64,000 nucleotides of DNA from Silene conica (taxonomy: Eukaryota > Streptophyta > Magnoliopsida > Caryophyllales > Caryophyllaceae). Both the position numbers and the translations under genes were made by a program. The notes under the pieces were generated by a model. That model was not told the DNA's origin. It saw only the letters and a program-made list of their open reading frames with translations, and did no database searches. Location of the stretch: contig CM055312.2 in NCBI GenBank assembly GCA_029255685.2, forward strand, positions 9,572,649 to 9,636,648, given 5' to 3'. Below are positions 38,464 through 49,068 of the stretch, one piece after another. Each line of letters starts with the position of its first letter. Position 1 is the stretch's first letter.

Positions 38464-41400
38464 AGAGTTACACTAGTTGTAAATAAGGAATTACACATAT
38501 CGTCCATTACAAGCATATACCATACGTAAAATAAGCAATAGAGAAGTCGCGTACCAGCTTCTCTGCCACCCTCCATGTGAAAGATCTGTCATTGAGTTTT
38601 TGGCAGTCAAGAATGTCAACAAATTTATCCTTAAAATTTTTACAAGCGCAGCAAATGTGGTGTTCAACCTTGATTGGAATGAATATTAGGTTAGCCCCGA
38701 GTTGTAAAGTGTTTCCACACATGTCTAGGAAACTGTCCCAGTGGCTATGAACACAACCTATCTTACTGTCGGACGGTGTAGCGTCGCAAGGCATGTGCAC
38801 CAAATGCAAGATATCGTCCTGCGAACAAGTAAAATGAGTTACAAATACAACTATTTCACATATAATATCATGGAGTTACACTGTACATAGAATAGAGTAA
38901 CACGAGTTGTTTCATACAATTACACCATTTAAACTGTAGAGTTACAGACGAAAATGTATGGAGTTACACATATACCAGGTAAAGAGTGTCACGTGGAGTA
39001 ACAAGAGGTAGATTCATAGAGTTTCACTAGGAAAAGGTATTGGAGTTACACTAATTGTTCTAAGAAGTTACACAAATAACAGTTCATACCATATGACGTA
39101 GGCCGAAGAACGCCATCCTAGCAGGTTCAGGCCCATCCGACTCTATCATATTCATCAACATTGACCAACACTCAATTACAGATGGCGTCGTATGTTTATC
39201 CGGTAGCAATGATAAAAGGTCGTCCCTTTTGAGTTCTAGATCAGGGCTGTATCGAGCAAGAACCTCGCTGCGTTCAACAGGTTGGCGTCAGTTTCCCGTC
39301 GTAGGATCTCAAGAAAAGAAAATGACAAAATAAACAAGGGTCGTATACTTACACTGGCACCTTATCACCCTCCTCAAACAAACAGTAGTCAGCAGTTTGC
39401 TTACGCAGATCGCTTATATCACTAAGAAGCGACTGGTTGTTCTTAAGGAGGGTAGACACAACCAGGCACTTGGTCCCGGACACCTTGCTGAAATTGAGGG
39501 TAGAACCCAGACCGTCTCCCTTTCCCCGTCGGCGGCTCCTCAGCACTGATAGCGACCCGCTTGCAGAAACAGGCGAACCCCGGCGCTTGTATGTCATTTC
39601 AGGACCGCCCTCTACGCCAAGCTTCCTCTTCACACCTTTTTTCGGGGTCGGGGTTCTAACAGAAGCCGGGGTGCTCATCACCCGTTGCCTAAATGAAGCA
39701 ACCCTTCCCAACACCTCGTCCCTGCACTTGTTAATATCACTGAGCATGAGGATGGACGCAATTTCAGCGCGGTACAGCTCGATATTACCCATGTCACCTA
39801 ACCCGCACTCAAAAGGCGAACCGGTGTAAAACTCATGTGCAGCATCAGGTATATCCCGCAGTCGTTCTTACTCATCCCTACGCCTTGCCATTTAAAAGGC
39901 ACGTTGACCAACTTAAACTGGCTGACCGACGATGCTTTCTCGATATTGTTGAGCGCGAGGTACTTGCCCATCACATCGGCCTACTCATCGCACAAAACAC
40001 AAAAGCTACGTAAGGGTACGTATAGGTATACACAGTATTAAAATAATAAAATAACTAGGGGAAAATGCATACAACGAGCCGTGCGATCCCGCTATATGGC
40101 AGTTTCTCAAAGTCTTCCTCATAAGATCGGTTGTCCAAAAACTCCACCTGGTGTGAAATGAAATTTATGCATGCACAGCAATAGTGATCATTATTGCCTG
40201 TTAATACTGGAATAAAGACCTGCAAACCAATCAACGAAAGTACGTCAGAATGACAAATTGTGAGTATTTTATATGTTATGTTGGCAAGATTGGACAGATG
40301 AATACCATGTCAGCTCCAAGATTAAAGGGGGAAGAACAGTGTTCAATCCACGAGTTAAATGTTCCATACATATCAGCAGTCAACTTTTCTCGCTCTACGG
40401 CGTCCGTGGCTTTCCAGAGTGCTAAGGCAGTGATCTGACCATGGGGGTAAACGTGAAAAAGTGTTAGCCCCAAAGGTGTTTCATAGTAATAATCGAATAG
40501 TTACACAACCTTACCTAATAGTTACACATCTTAGGTAATAGAGTTACACATCTTAGGTAATAGAGTTACACATCTTAGGTAATAGAGTTACACAACTTTA
40601 GGTAATAAAGTTACACACCGTGTGCAATAGAGTTACCCATAAGTACACTACAGATGTGAAACTCCATACTCTGATAACTATAACTCCTTATAAGCACATG
40701 GACAACTCCATAATGATAAATGTGTAACTCCATAAGGGGAGTCCACTAACTACATATGTAACTCCATACTCTGATAGGTGTAACTCTTTACAAGCACATG
40801 TGTAACTCCACAACGACATATGTGTAACTTCGAAAGGGGACTCCAATACAGGTGTTACTCTATCCTGATATCAGACAATAGAGTTCCTCACATCATAGTA
40901 TGAAGTCCCACAGTATCAACTACAGAATCAACATAATTGGCATAAAGCTCTTACTGTGTGGGTGAGTCCGAAGAAGCATCGGCTGGGTCCAGCGGCAGAT
41001 GCTGCAGAGGTTGAAGACATCAAGTGATCCAACTACAACACCCAGCACTCAATGATACTATTTTCAACCTGGGTCCCAGGCAACAGCGTCATCATGTCCT
41101 CTCGATTAACCATATAGACATCGTCATATTTCACCAATTCCTCCCTGCAAAACGAAACATGAACTAATAAAACTACCGCAATAAATATACATCGAACATT
41201 ATTTACAGGAATATCAAGAGTGGTGTTCACTTACATCTTATCGTCTGTAGCGGTGAGGGTGAATGCGTAATCCATAACGGCCTTCCTCAGACTTAAGACA
41301 GTCGAGAATTTATCCTTGCGACTAATCATAAATTCTGACGCGACATGCTGATTAGGGTCAGGTACCCGCAGTCAATTGAGCACCCAATACTTTCCGGTAC

Positions 41401-43227
41401 GCCATCCATGCATTGTAGCTCACATGGCGAGTGGAATAAGAAGAGGTGGTTGATGACATGAGTGCCAGGGTTAGATGTCTCATCGACCAATGTAATCTCC
41501 CTCCCTGATTCAGTTGACCCCCTCCCATTTTTCATGTTAGCTATGCAGTGTGCTGCCTCCACCGAGGTATATCCTGCGCCCTCGAGGTCAGACACTATTA
41601 AGGTATCTGCGCTGAGGGGGCTTGGCTCCGCTACGTCCGACACATTACGTCCCTTCGCCATGCCTGCCATTATTTCTACCATTTCAGCCGTTACGTACGG
41701 CACCAAGCTGGCTCCCTCCCCACCCGATGCCGGGACTTCGTCCCCAAGCGGTTGTGTTGGCGTACAAGGCGATGCAACATCAGTGCCTCGCCCATCGGGA
41801 CTAAGTTCCGTATTTGCAGCGTCGGTCTCGTCCGCCAGGTGACCGCTTTCTCTCAGACCGGACAACACCCCAACTACCTGAACTGTGGCAGCGAGCTGTT
41901 CCTCATCGCGAACTACATCAGCAGCACCCTTGTCACCCAGCTGCTTCATCGCCACCGGTGCCTTGTCAACGGATAACTTCAAGCGGTCGTTGATCTCTTC
42001 CACCTCGTCACAGTATCTGTGGAGCTCTTCACAATGCCAGAAATCTTGAGTTGACTGTGATGGTACAAATCGGTCGGGAGCGGAACGGCCCTTCATCACG
42101 TCTTTTAAACTGGATAAAGCCTCTGCATACCAAGAATGGAAAACAGCTGCATTCCTTTGAATCTTCAGATAGAGTTCGTGGACCTCCTGACATCGAGCAA
42201 AACGACTAGGTGTTAGCGTGCAATTGAGACAAAAAACGAAGAAAATGAGATTAAACAATAATGAACACAAGGAAACAGTGCCTACATCCAACGCTCGCTC
42301 TTTTATCTGAGCGTCGTCCTCAACGCCTTCAGGGATCTCAAACTGAAGGAACCTCTTCCCGCCTTTTGGCTCTTCTTTCTTCGAAGGTTCATTGTGTGCA
42401 TATTGAGGTAAACGGAGGGCCTCCTGAACCCCGGTCAATAGAAGCTGGTTGGTGCTGGCCGCCCGCAAGCTTCGGGGGTACTTCACAATGGACCACGCCT
42501 GGCGACCCAGCCCTCCATCATCCATTTCACCCTCAATTCTGTTTCTCAGCTTTTCCTCGTCCCAGTGCTTGATTAGAGGTAGATCGGGACATGGAATCTC
42601 ACCCCAGAAAGCGAATCGCTGGAAATAGGTTATCATCAGAAATGGGATGCACCCAACTAGGAAAGATTTCTGTGCCGCCACATCCACTCCAGCCCCGATG
42701 GCAGCCTTCAGTATATATGTACACCAGTCAAGCCGGTGTATGGCGCCTACATCCTCGACCGCCATCAGAAGCTTGAGATCCAACAAGCTGTTGATGGTTG
42801 GGGCAAGGAACGACGACATGCATAACAAGACGAACAGACGACAGAAATGATCACCTCCCTCTTGGTCTGCCAAAATTGTGTTTTTGATCTTACCGATAGG
42901 TATGCCGTCTTTTGAGTTCTTCACACCAAACATATTTCTCCACCTGGATTTCAAAGCCGCAACTTCATGCGTGTCCGACCCTTTTTTCTTCCCTGTAGGT
43001 ACGGTGACAAGCTCGTCGGGTCCGGCAGGGAGAAGGAAGCAGTCTCGAACGTCATGTTTCGTGATCAAAAACTCCTTTGTCCTGACATGTGTTTTAATCA
43101 TGAACGACCCATCCGAGATGCACTCCATAAAATCCAGGACGTTACGTAGGGGATACTGCGCGAACTTCAGCTCAAGCATCCCCCCGAAACCAATCCTGGC
43201 AGCCGCCGCTCTTTGGGCATCGTTTAA

Positions 43228-43329
43228 CATGCCAATTTTATGGAGTGCGTCGTTTAACATGTATTGTCTGATATCAGGATAGAGTAACACCTGTATTGGA
43301 GTCCCCTTTCGAAGTTACACATATGTCGT
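43228..43329. other. Asymmetric spacer at the palindrome centre
   Basis: These 102 bp break the symmetry. The first part (43228-43260) is the natural upstream continuation of the left-arm Ulp1-like exon. The rest (43263-43329, extending to 43330) is identical, as far as I can read, to 68 bp of intron at 45681-45748 in the right arm. The junction lies near TTAAACGA, a short sequence that occurs twice in the gene here (43220-43227 and 43249-43256). This is filler DNA at a fold-back junction. Confidence 0.88.
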
Positions 43330-46300
43330 TTAAACGATGCCCAAAGAGCGGCGGCTGCCAGGATTGGTTTCGGGGGGATGCTTGAGCTGAAGTTCGCGCA
43401 GTATCCCCTACGTAACGTCCTGGATTTTATGGAGTGCGTCTCGGATGGGTTGTTCATGTTTAAAACACATGTCAGGACAAAGGAGTTTGCGATCACGAAA
43501 CATGACGTTCGAGACTGCTTCCTTCTCCCTGCCGGACCCGACGAGCTTGTCACCGTACCTACAGGGAAGAAAAAAGGGTCGGACGCGCGTGAAGTTGCGG
43601 CTTTGAAATCCAGGTGGAGAAATATGTTTGGTGTGAAGAACTCAAAAGACGGCATACCTATCGGTAAGATCAAAAACGCAATTTTGGCAGACCAAGAGGG
43701 AGGTGATCATTTCTGTCGTCTGTTCGTCTTGTTATGCATGTCGTCGTTCCTTGCCCCAACCATCAACAGCTTGGTGGATCTCAAGCTTCTGATGGCGGTC
43801 GAGGATGTAGGCGCCATACACCGGCTTGACTGGTGTACATATATACTAAAGGCTGCCATCGGGGCTAGAGTGGATGTGGCGGCACAGAAATCTTTCCTAG
43901 TTGGGTGCATCCCATTTCTGATGATAACCTATTTCCAGCGATTCGCTTTCTGGGGTAAGATTCCATGTCCCGATCTACCTCTAATCAAGCACTGGGACGA
44001 GGAAAAGCTGAGAAACAGAATTGAGGGTGAAATGGATGATGGAGGGCTGGGTCGCCAGGCGTGGTCCATTGTGAAGTACCCCCGAAGCTTGCGGGCGGCC
44101 AGCACCAACCAGCTTCTATTGACCGGGGTTTAGGAGGCCCTCCATTTACCTCAATATGCACACAATGAACCTTCGAAGAAAGAAGAGCCAAAAGGCGGGA
44201 AGAGGTTCCTTCAGTTTGAGATCCCTGAAGGCGTTGAGGACGACGCTCAGATAAAAGAGCGAGCGTTGGATGTAGGCACTGTTTCCTTGTGTTCATTATT
44301 GTTTAATCTCATTTTTTTCGTTTTTTTTTTGTCAATTGCACGCTAACACCTAGTCGTTTTGCTCGATGTCAGGAGGTCCATGAACTCTATCTGAAGATTC
44401 AAAGGAATGCAGCTGTTTTCCATTCTTGGTATGCAGAGGCTTTATCCAGTTTAAAAGACGTGATGAAGGGCCGTTCCGCTCCCGACCGATTTGTACCATC
44501 ACAGTCAACTCAAGATTTCTGGCATTGTGAAGAGCTCCACAGATACTGTGACGAGGTGGAAGAGATCAACGACCGCTTGAAGTTATCCGTTGACAAGGCA
44601 CCGGTGGCGATGAAGCAGCTGGGTGACAAGGGTGCTGCTGATGTAGTTCGCGATGAGGAACAGCTCGCTGCCACAGTTCAGGTAGTTGGGGTGTTTTCCG
44701 GTCTGAGAGAAAGCGGTCACCTGGCGGACGAGACCGACGCTGCAAATACGGAACTTAGTCCCGATGGGCGAGGCACTGATGTTGCATCGCCTTGTACGCC
44801 AACACAACCGCTTGGGGACGAAGTCCCGGCATCGGGTGTGGAGGGAGCCAGCTTGGTGTCGTACGTAACGGCTGAAATGGTAGAAATAATGGGAGGCATG
44901 TCGAAGGGACGTAATGCGCCGGACGTAGCGGAGCCAAGCCCCCTCAGCGCAGATACCTTAATAGTGTCTGACCTCGAGGGCGCAGGATATACCTCGGTGG
45001 AGGCAGCACACTGCATAGCTAACATGAAAAATGGGAGGGGGTCAACTGAATCAGGGAGGGAGATTACATTGGTCGATGAGACATCTGACCCTGGCACTCA
45101 TGTCATCAACCACCGCTTCTTATTCCACTCGCCATGTGAGCTACAATGCATGGATGGCATACCGGAAAGTATTGGGTGCTCAATTGACTGCGGGCTACCT
45201 GACCCTAATCAGCATGTCGCGTCAGAATTTATGATTAGTCGCAAGGATAAATTCTCGACTGTCTTAATTCTGAGGAAGGCCGTTATGGATTACGCATTCA
45301 CCCTCACCGCTACAGACGATAAGATGTAAGTGAACACCACTCTTGATATTCCTGTAAATAATGTTCGATGTATATTTATTGCGGTAGTTTTATTAGTTCA
45401 TGTTTCGTTTTGCAGGGAGGAATTGGTGAAATATGACGATGTCTATATGGTTAATCGAGAGGACATGATGACGCTGTTGCCTGGGACCCAGGTTGAAAAT
45501 AGTATCATTGAGTGCTGGGTGTTGTTGTTGGATCACTTGATGTCTTCAACCTCTGCAGCATCTGCCGCTGGACCCAGCCGATGCTTCTTCGGACTCACCC
45601 ACACAGTAAGAGCTTTATGCCAATTATGTTGATTCTGTAGTTGATACTGTGGGACTTCATACTATGATGTGAGGAACTCTATTGTCTGATATCAGGATAG
45701 AGTAACACCTGTATTGGAGTCCCCTTTCGAAGTTACACATATGTCGTTGTGGAGTTACACATGTGCTTGTAAAGAGTTACACCTATCAGAGTATGGAGTT
45801 ACATATGTAGTTAGTGGACTCCCCTTATGGAGTTACACATTTATCATTATGGAGTTGTCCATGTGCTTATAAGGAGTTATAGTTATCAGAGTATGGAGTT
45901 TCACATCTGTAGTGTACTTATGGGTAACTCTATTGCCCACGGTGTGTAACTTTATTACCTAAAGTTTTGTAACTCTATTACCTAAGATGTGTAACTCTAT
46001 TACCTAAGATGTGTAACTATTAGGTAAGGTTGTGTAACTATTCGATTATTACTATGAAACACCTTTGGGGCTAACACTTTTTCACGTTTACCTCCATGGT
46101 CAGATCACTGCCTTAGCACTCTGGAAAGCCACGGACGCCGTAGAGCGAGAAAAGTTGACTGCTGATATGTATGGAACATTTAACTCGTGGATTGAACACT
46201 GTTCTTCCCCCTTTAATCTAGGAGCTGACATGGTATTCATCTGTCCAATCTTGCCAACATAACATATAAAATACTCACAATTTGTCATTCTGACGTACTT

Positions 46301-48481
46301 TCGTTGATTGGTTTGCAGGTCTTTATTCCAGTAGTAACAGGCAATAATGATCACTATTGCTGTGCATGCATAAATTTCATTTCACACCAGGTGGAGTTTT
46401 TGGACAACCGATCTTATGAGGAAGACTTTGAGAAACTGTCATATGGCGGGATCGCACGGCTCGTTGTATGCATTTTCCCCTAGTTCTTTTATTATTTTAA
46501 TACTGTGTATACCTATACGTACCCTTACGTAGCTTTTGTGTTTTGTGCGATGAGTAGGCCGATGTGATGGGCAAGTACCTCGCGCTCAACAATATCGAGA
46601 AAGCATCGTCGATCAGCCAGTTTAAGTTGGTCAACGTGCCTTTTAAATGGCAAGGCGTAGGGATGAGTAAGAACGACTGCGGGATATACCTGATGCTGCA
46701 CATGAGTTTTACACCGGTTCGCCTTTTGAGTGCAGGTTAGGTGACATGGGTAATATCGAGCTGTACCGCGCTGAAATTGCGTCCATCCTCATGCTCAGTG
46801 ATATTAACAAGTGCAGGGACGAGGTGTTGGGAAGGGTTGCTTCATTTAGGCAACGGGTGATGAGCACCCCGGCTTCTGTTAGAACCCCGACCCCGAAAAA
46901 AGGTGTGAAGAGGAAGCTTGGCGTAGAGGGCGGTCCTGAAATGACATACAAGCGCCGGGGTTCGCCTGTTTCTGCAAGCGGGTCGCTATCAGTGCTGAGG
47001 AGCCGCCGACGGGGAAAGGGAGACGGTCTGGGTTCTACCCTCAATTTCAGCAAGGTGTCCGGGACCAAGTGCCTGGTTGTGTCTACCCTCCTTAAGAACA
47101 ACCAGTCGCTTCTTAGTGATATAAGCGATCTGCGTAAGTTTGTTTGAGGAGGGTGATAAGGTGCCAGTGTAAGTATACGACCCTTGTTTATTTTGTCATT
47201 TTCTTTTCTTGAGATCCTACGACGGGAAACTGACGCCAACCTGTTGAACGCAGCGAGGTTCTTGCTCGATACAGCCCTGATCTAGAACTCAAAAGGGACG
47301 ACCTTTTATCGTTGCTACCGGATAAACATACGACGCCATCTATAATTGAGTGTTGGTCAATGTTGATGAATATGATAGAGTCGGATGGGCCTGAACCTGC
47401 TAGGATGGCGTTCTTCGGCCTACGTCACATGGTATGAACTGTTATTTGTGTAACTTCTTAGAACAATTAGTGTAACTCCAATACCTTTTCCTAGTGAAAC
47501 TCTATACATCTACCTCTTGTTACTCCACATGACACTCTTTACCTGGTATATGTGTAACTCCATACATTTTCGTCTGTAACTCTACAGTTTAAATGGTGTA
47601 ATTGTATGAAACAACTCGTGTTACTCTATTCTATGTACAGTGTAACTCCATGATATTATATGTGAAATAGTTGTATTTGTAACTCATTTTATTTGTTCGC
47701 AGGACGACATCTTGCATTTGGTGGACATGTCTTGCAACGCTACACCGTCCGACAGTAAGATAGGTTGTGTTCATAGCCACTGGGACAGTTTCCTAGACAT
47801 TTGTGGCAACACTTTACAACTCGGGGCTGACCTAATATTCATTCCAATCAAGGTTGAACACCACATTTGCTGCGCTTGTATAAATTTTAAGGATAAATTT
47901 GTTGACATTCTTGACTGCCAAAAACTCAATGACAGATCTTTCACTAAAGGGTGGCAGAGAAGCTGGTACGCGACTTCTCTATTGCTTATTTTACGTATGG
48001 TATATGCTTGTAATGGAAGATATGTGTAATTCCTTATTTACAACTAGTGTAACTCTGTGGTTTTACTTATGTAACGCTTTTGAAACTTCAGATTGGATGT
48101 ATGTCTGATTACCTGGACTGTAAGGGGGTACCCAGGGCAGATCAGGTGGCAACGTTCAAGCATCGTCAGATCATGTTTGATTGGATTCACCCTCCCCCAA
48201 GGGATGAAGAGTCCGGACACTTCACAATGGTACATGTGTTAATGTACGAGGGGATCCCTTTCAAGCAAGAAGATCTCAACAACAAAAAACAAAGGCGGTA
48301 CATATTAGTCCAGCTGATAGCCTCCCTTATACTTGCAGACATAAATAAAGAAAGGGATGCAGTTTTGGTAAGGATTGACCGGTGGATTAAAGATAATTAC
48401 AAACACTTTACGGAGTTGCAATTGCAGAAAAGGCAGGCTACCAACCGATGTAAAAAAATTAAGATTAAGGTTAATAAGTGA
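43330..48481 (+). pseudogene. Double-Ulp1 transposon gene, right arm, broken
   Basis: Exons with consensus borders are 43330-44271, 44373-45325, 45416-45605, 46104-46232, 46319-46465, 46558-47170, 47254-47431, 47703-48010 and 48092-48481. Content mirrors the left-arm copy: N-terminal transposon domain, acidic linker, Ulp1 module 1 with His (NDHYCCACINF), Asp (FLDNRSY) and Cys (NDCGIYLMLHM), and module 2 with His and Asp but Ser in place of Cys (DEESGHFTMVH). The 3' end is Lys-rich (RCKKIKIKVNK). Private lesions are a TAG near 44131 (Gln in the left arm), a 17-bp loss near 47143 and a frameshift near 47945. The frameshift after the module-1 Cys is shared with the left arm. It begins inside an exon at the palindrome centre with no promoter of its own. 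Confidence 0.82.
45620..46060. repeat. Intronic AGAGTTACAC repeats, source of the centre filler
   Basis: An intron of the right-arm Ulp1-like gene made of degenerate 20-28-bp units (GAGTTACACAT, GTGTAACTCTATTACC). Bases 45681-45748 reappear at the palindrome centre. The left-arm counterpart lies at about 40490-40920. Confidence 0.8.
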
Positions 48482-49068
48482 TTTGTTTTTGAACTGTAAT
48501 GTATTTTTATTTAAAGTATAGAACTGTAGAGTTCCTCAAATTGTTGTACAGAGTTTCAGAAGCAGTGATATAGAGTTCCACATTTTGTGCTTCGGAGTTT
48601 CACAGCCAATGCTTTAAGAGTTTCCTTAAGTTGTTATCAGAATGGAGTTACACTATCAATGCCATAGAGTTACTCATAATTGGATTGGAGTTTCACATGT
48701 TGTTATATGGAGTTACACATACTGAACAATACAGTTATTTGCACTCTCCTTGCTGATCAATAGAGTTAGTCCCTTAAGATTCCGATAAGCAACTTGTGTC
48801 ACTCTATCTCGCACAGTTTTGTAACTCTGTTAAATATCTTAGGTAACTCTATAGGTACAACACTTAACCAAAATACTTTTCAGAAAGCATGAAACGTAAG
48901 ATATGAATCTCTGTATAATAAGCTATGTAACTGTATTGCACACGATGTGTAACTCTATTAGATAATGATGTGTAACTCCATTACAAAAGGATGGGTAACT
49001 TTATTCGATTAACACTTAACAAAATCCTTTTTCACGAAGCATTACATAACTCTATTACATAAACCTAG
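48482..49068. repeat. Convergent intergenic spacer of GTAACTC repeats, right arm
   Basis: Mirror image of 34643-35229: spacer between the two convergent gene ends, made of degenerate units around GGAGTTACAC and GTGTAACTCTAT. Confidence 0.8.

Larger units (their letters stand above)
20317..43227. repeat. Left arm of the MULE palindrome
   Basis: The left inverted arm is paired with 43330-52954. Symmetry stops exactly at the TTTAA of CGTTTAA (43221-43227). It is interrupted by a gypsy element (22962-33215 plus TSD) and a LINE (35670-38463 plus TSD) that the right arm lacks, so both insertions followed formation of the pair or hit only one parent. Confidence 0.9.
35230..43260 (-). pseudogene. 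Double-Ulp1 transposon gene, left arm, broken
   Basis: Read on the minus strand: an N-terminal domain (GFGGMLELKFAQYPLRNVLD, PDLPLIKHWDEEKLRNRIEG; 43260-42286), a long linker exon (42186-41235), then two Ulp1-like modules. Module 1 (about 41145-39350) has His in GNNDHYCCACINF, Asp in EFLDNRSY and Cys in KNDCGIYLMLHM. Module 2 (about 39265-35230) has His in VEHHICCACINF and Asp in VDILDCQ, but Ser (TCC) where Cys should be, in DEESGLFTMVHM. A LINE sits in the last intron. Private lesions include a 1-bp loss near 41370 and a stop near 41033; a frameshift just after the module-1 Cys is shared with the right arm. The 5' exon and promoter are missing at the palindrome centre. The protein's role is unknown; deSUMOylation-type activity is inferred only for module 1. 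Confidence 0.82.

Noticed and set aside
41462-45097. Extra genes on the strand opposite to the Ulp1-like genes
   Set aside because: Open frames of 60-130 codons on the opposite strand have no domains, occur in both arms as mirror images, and follow from the codon pattern of the real gene.
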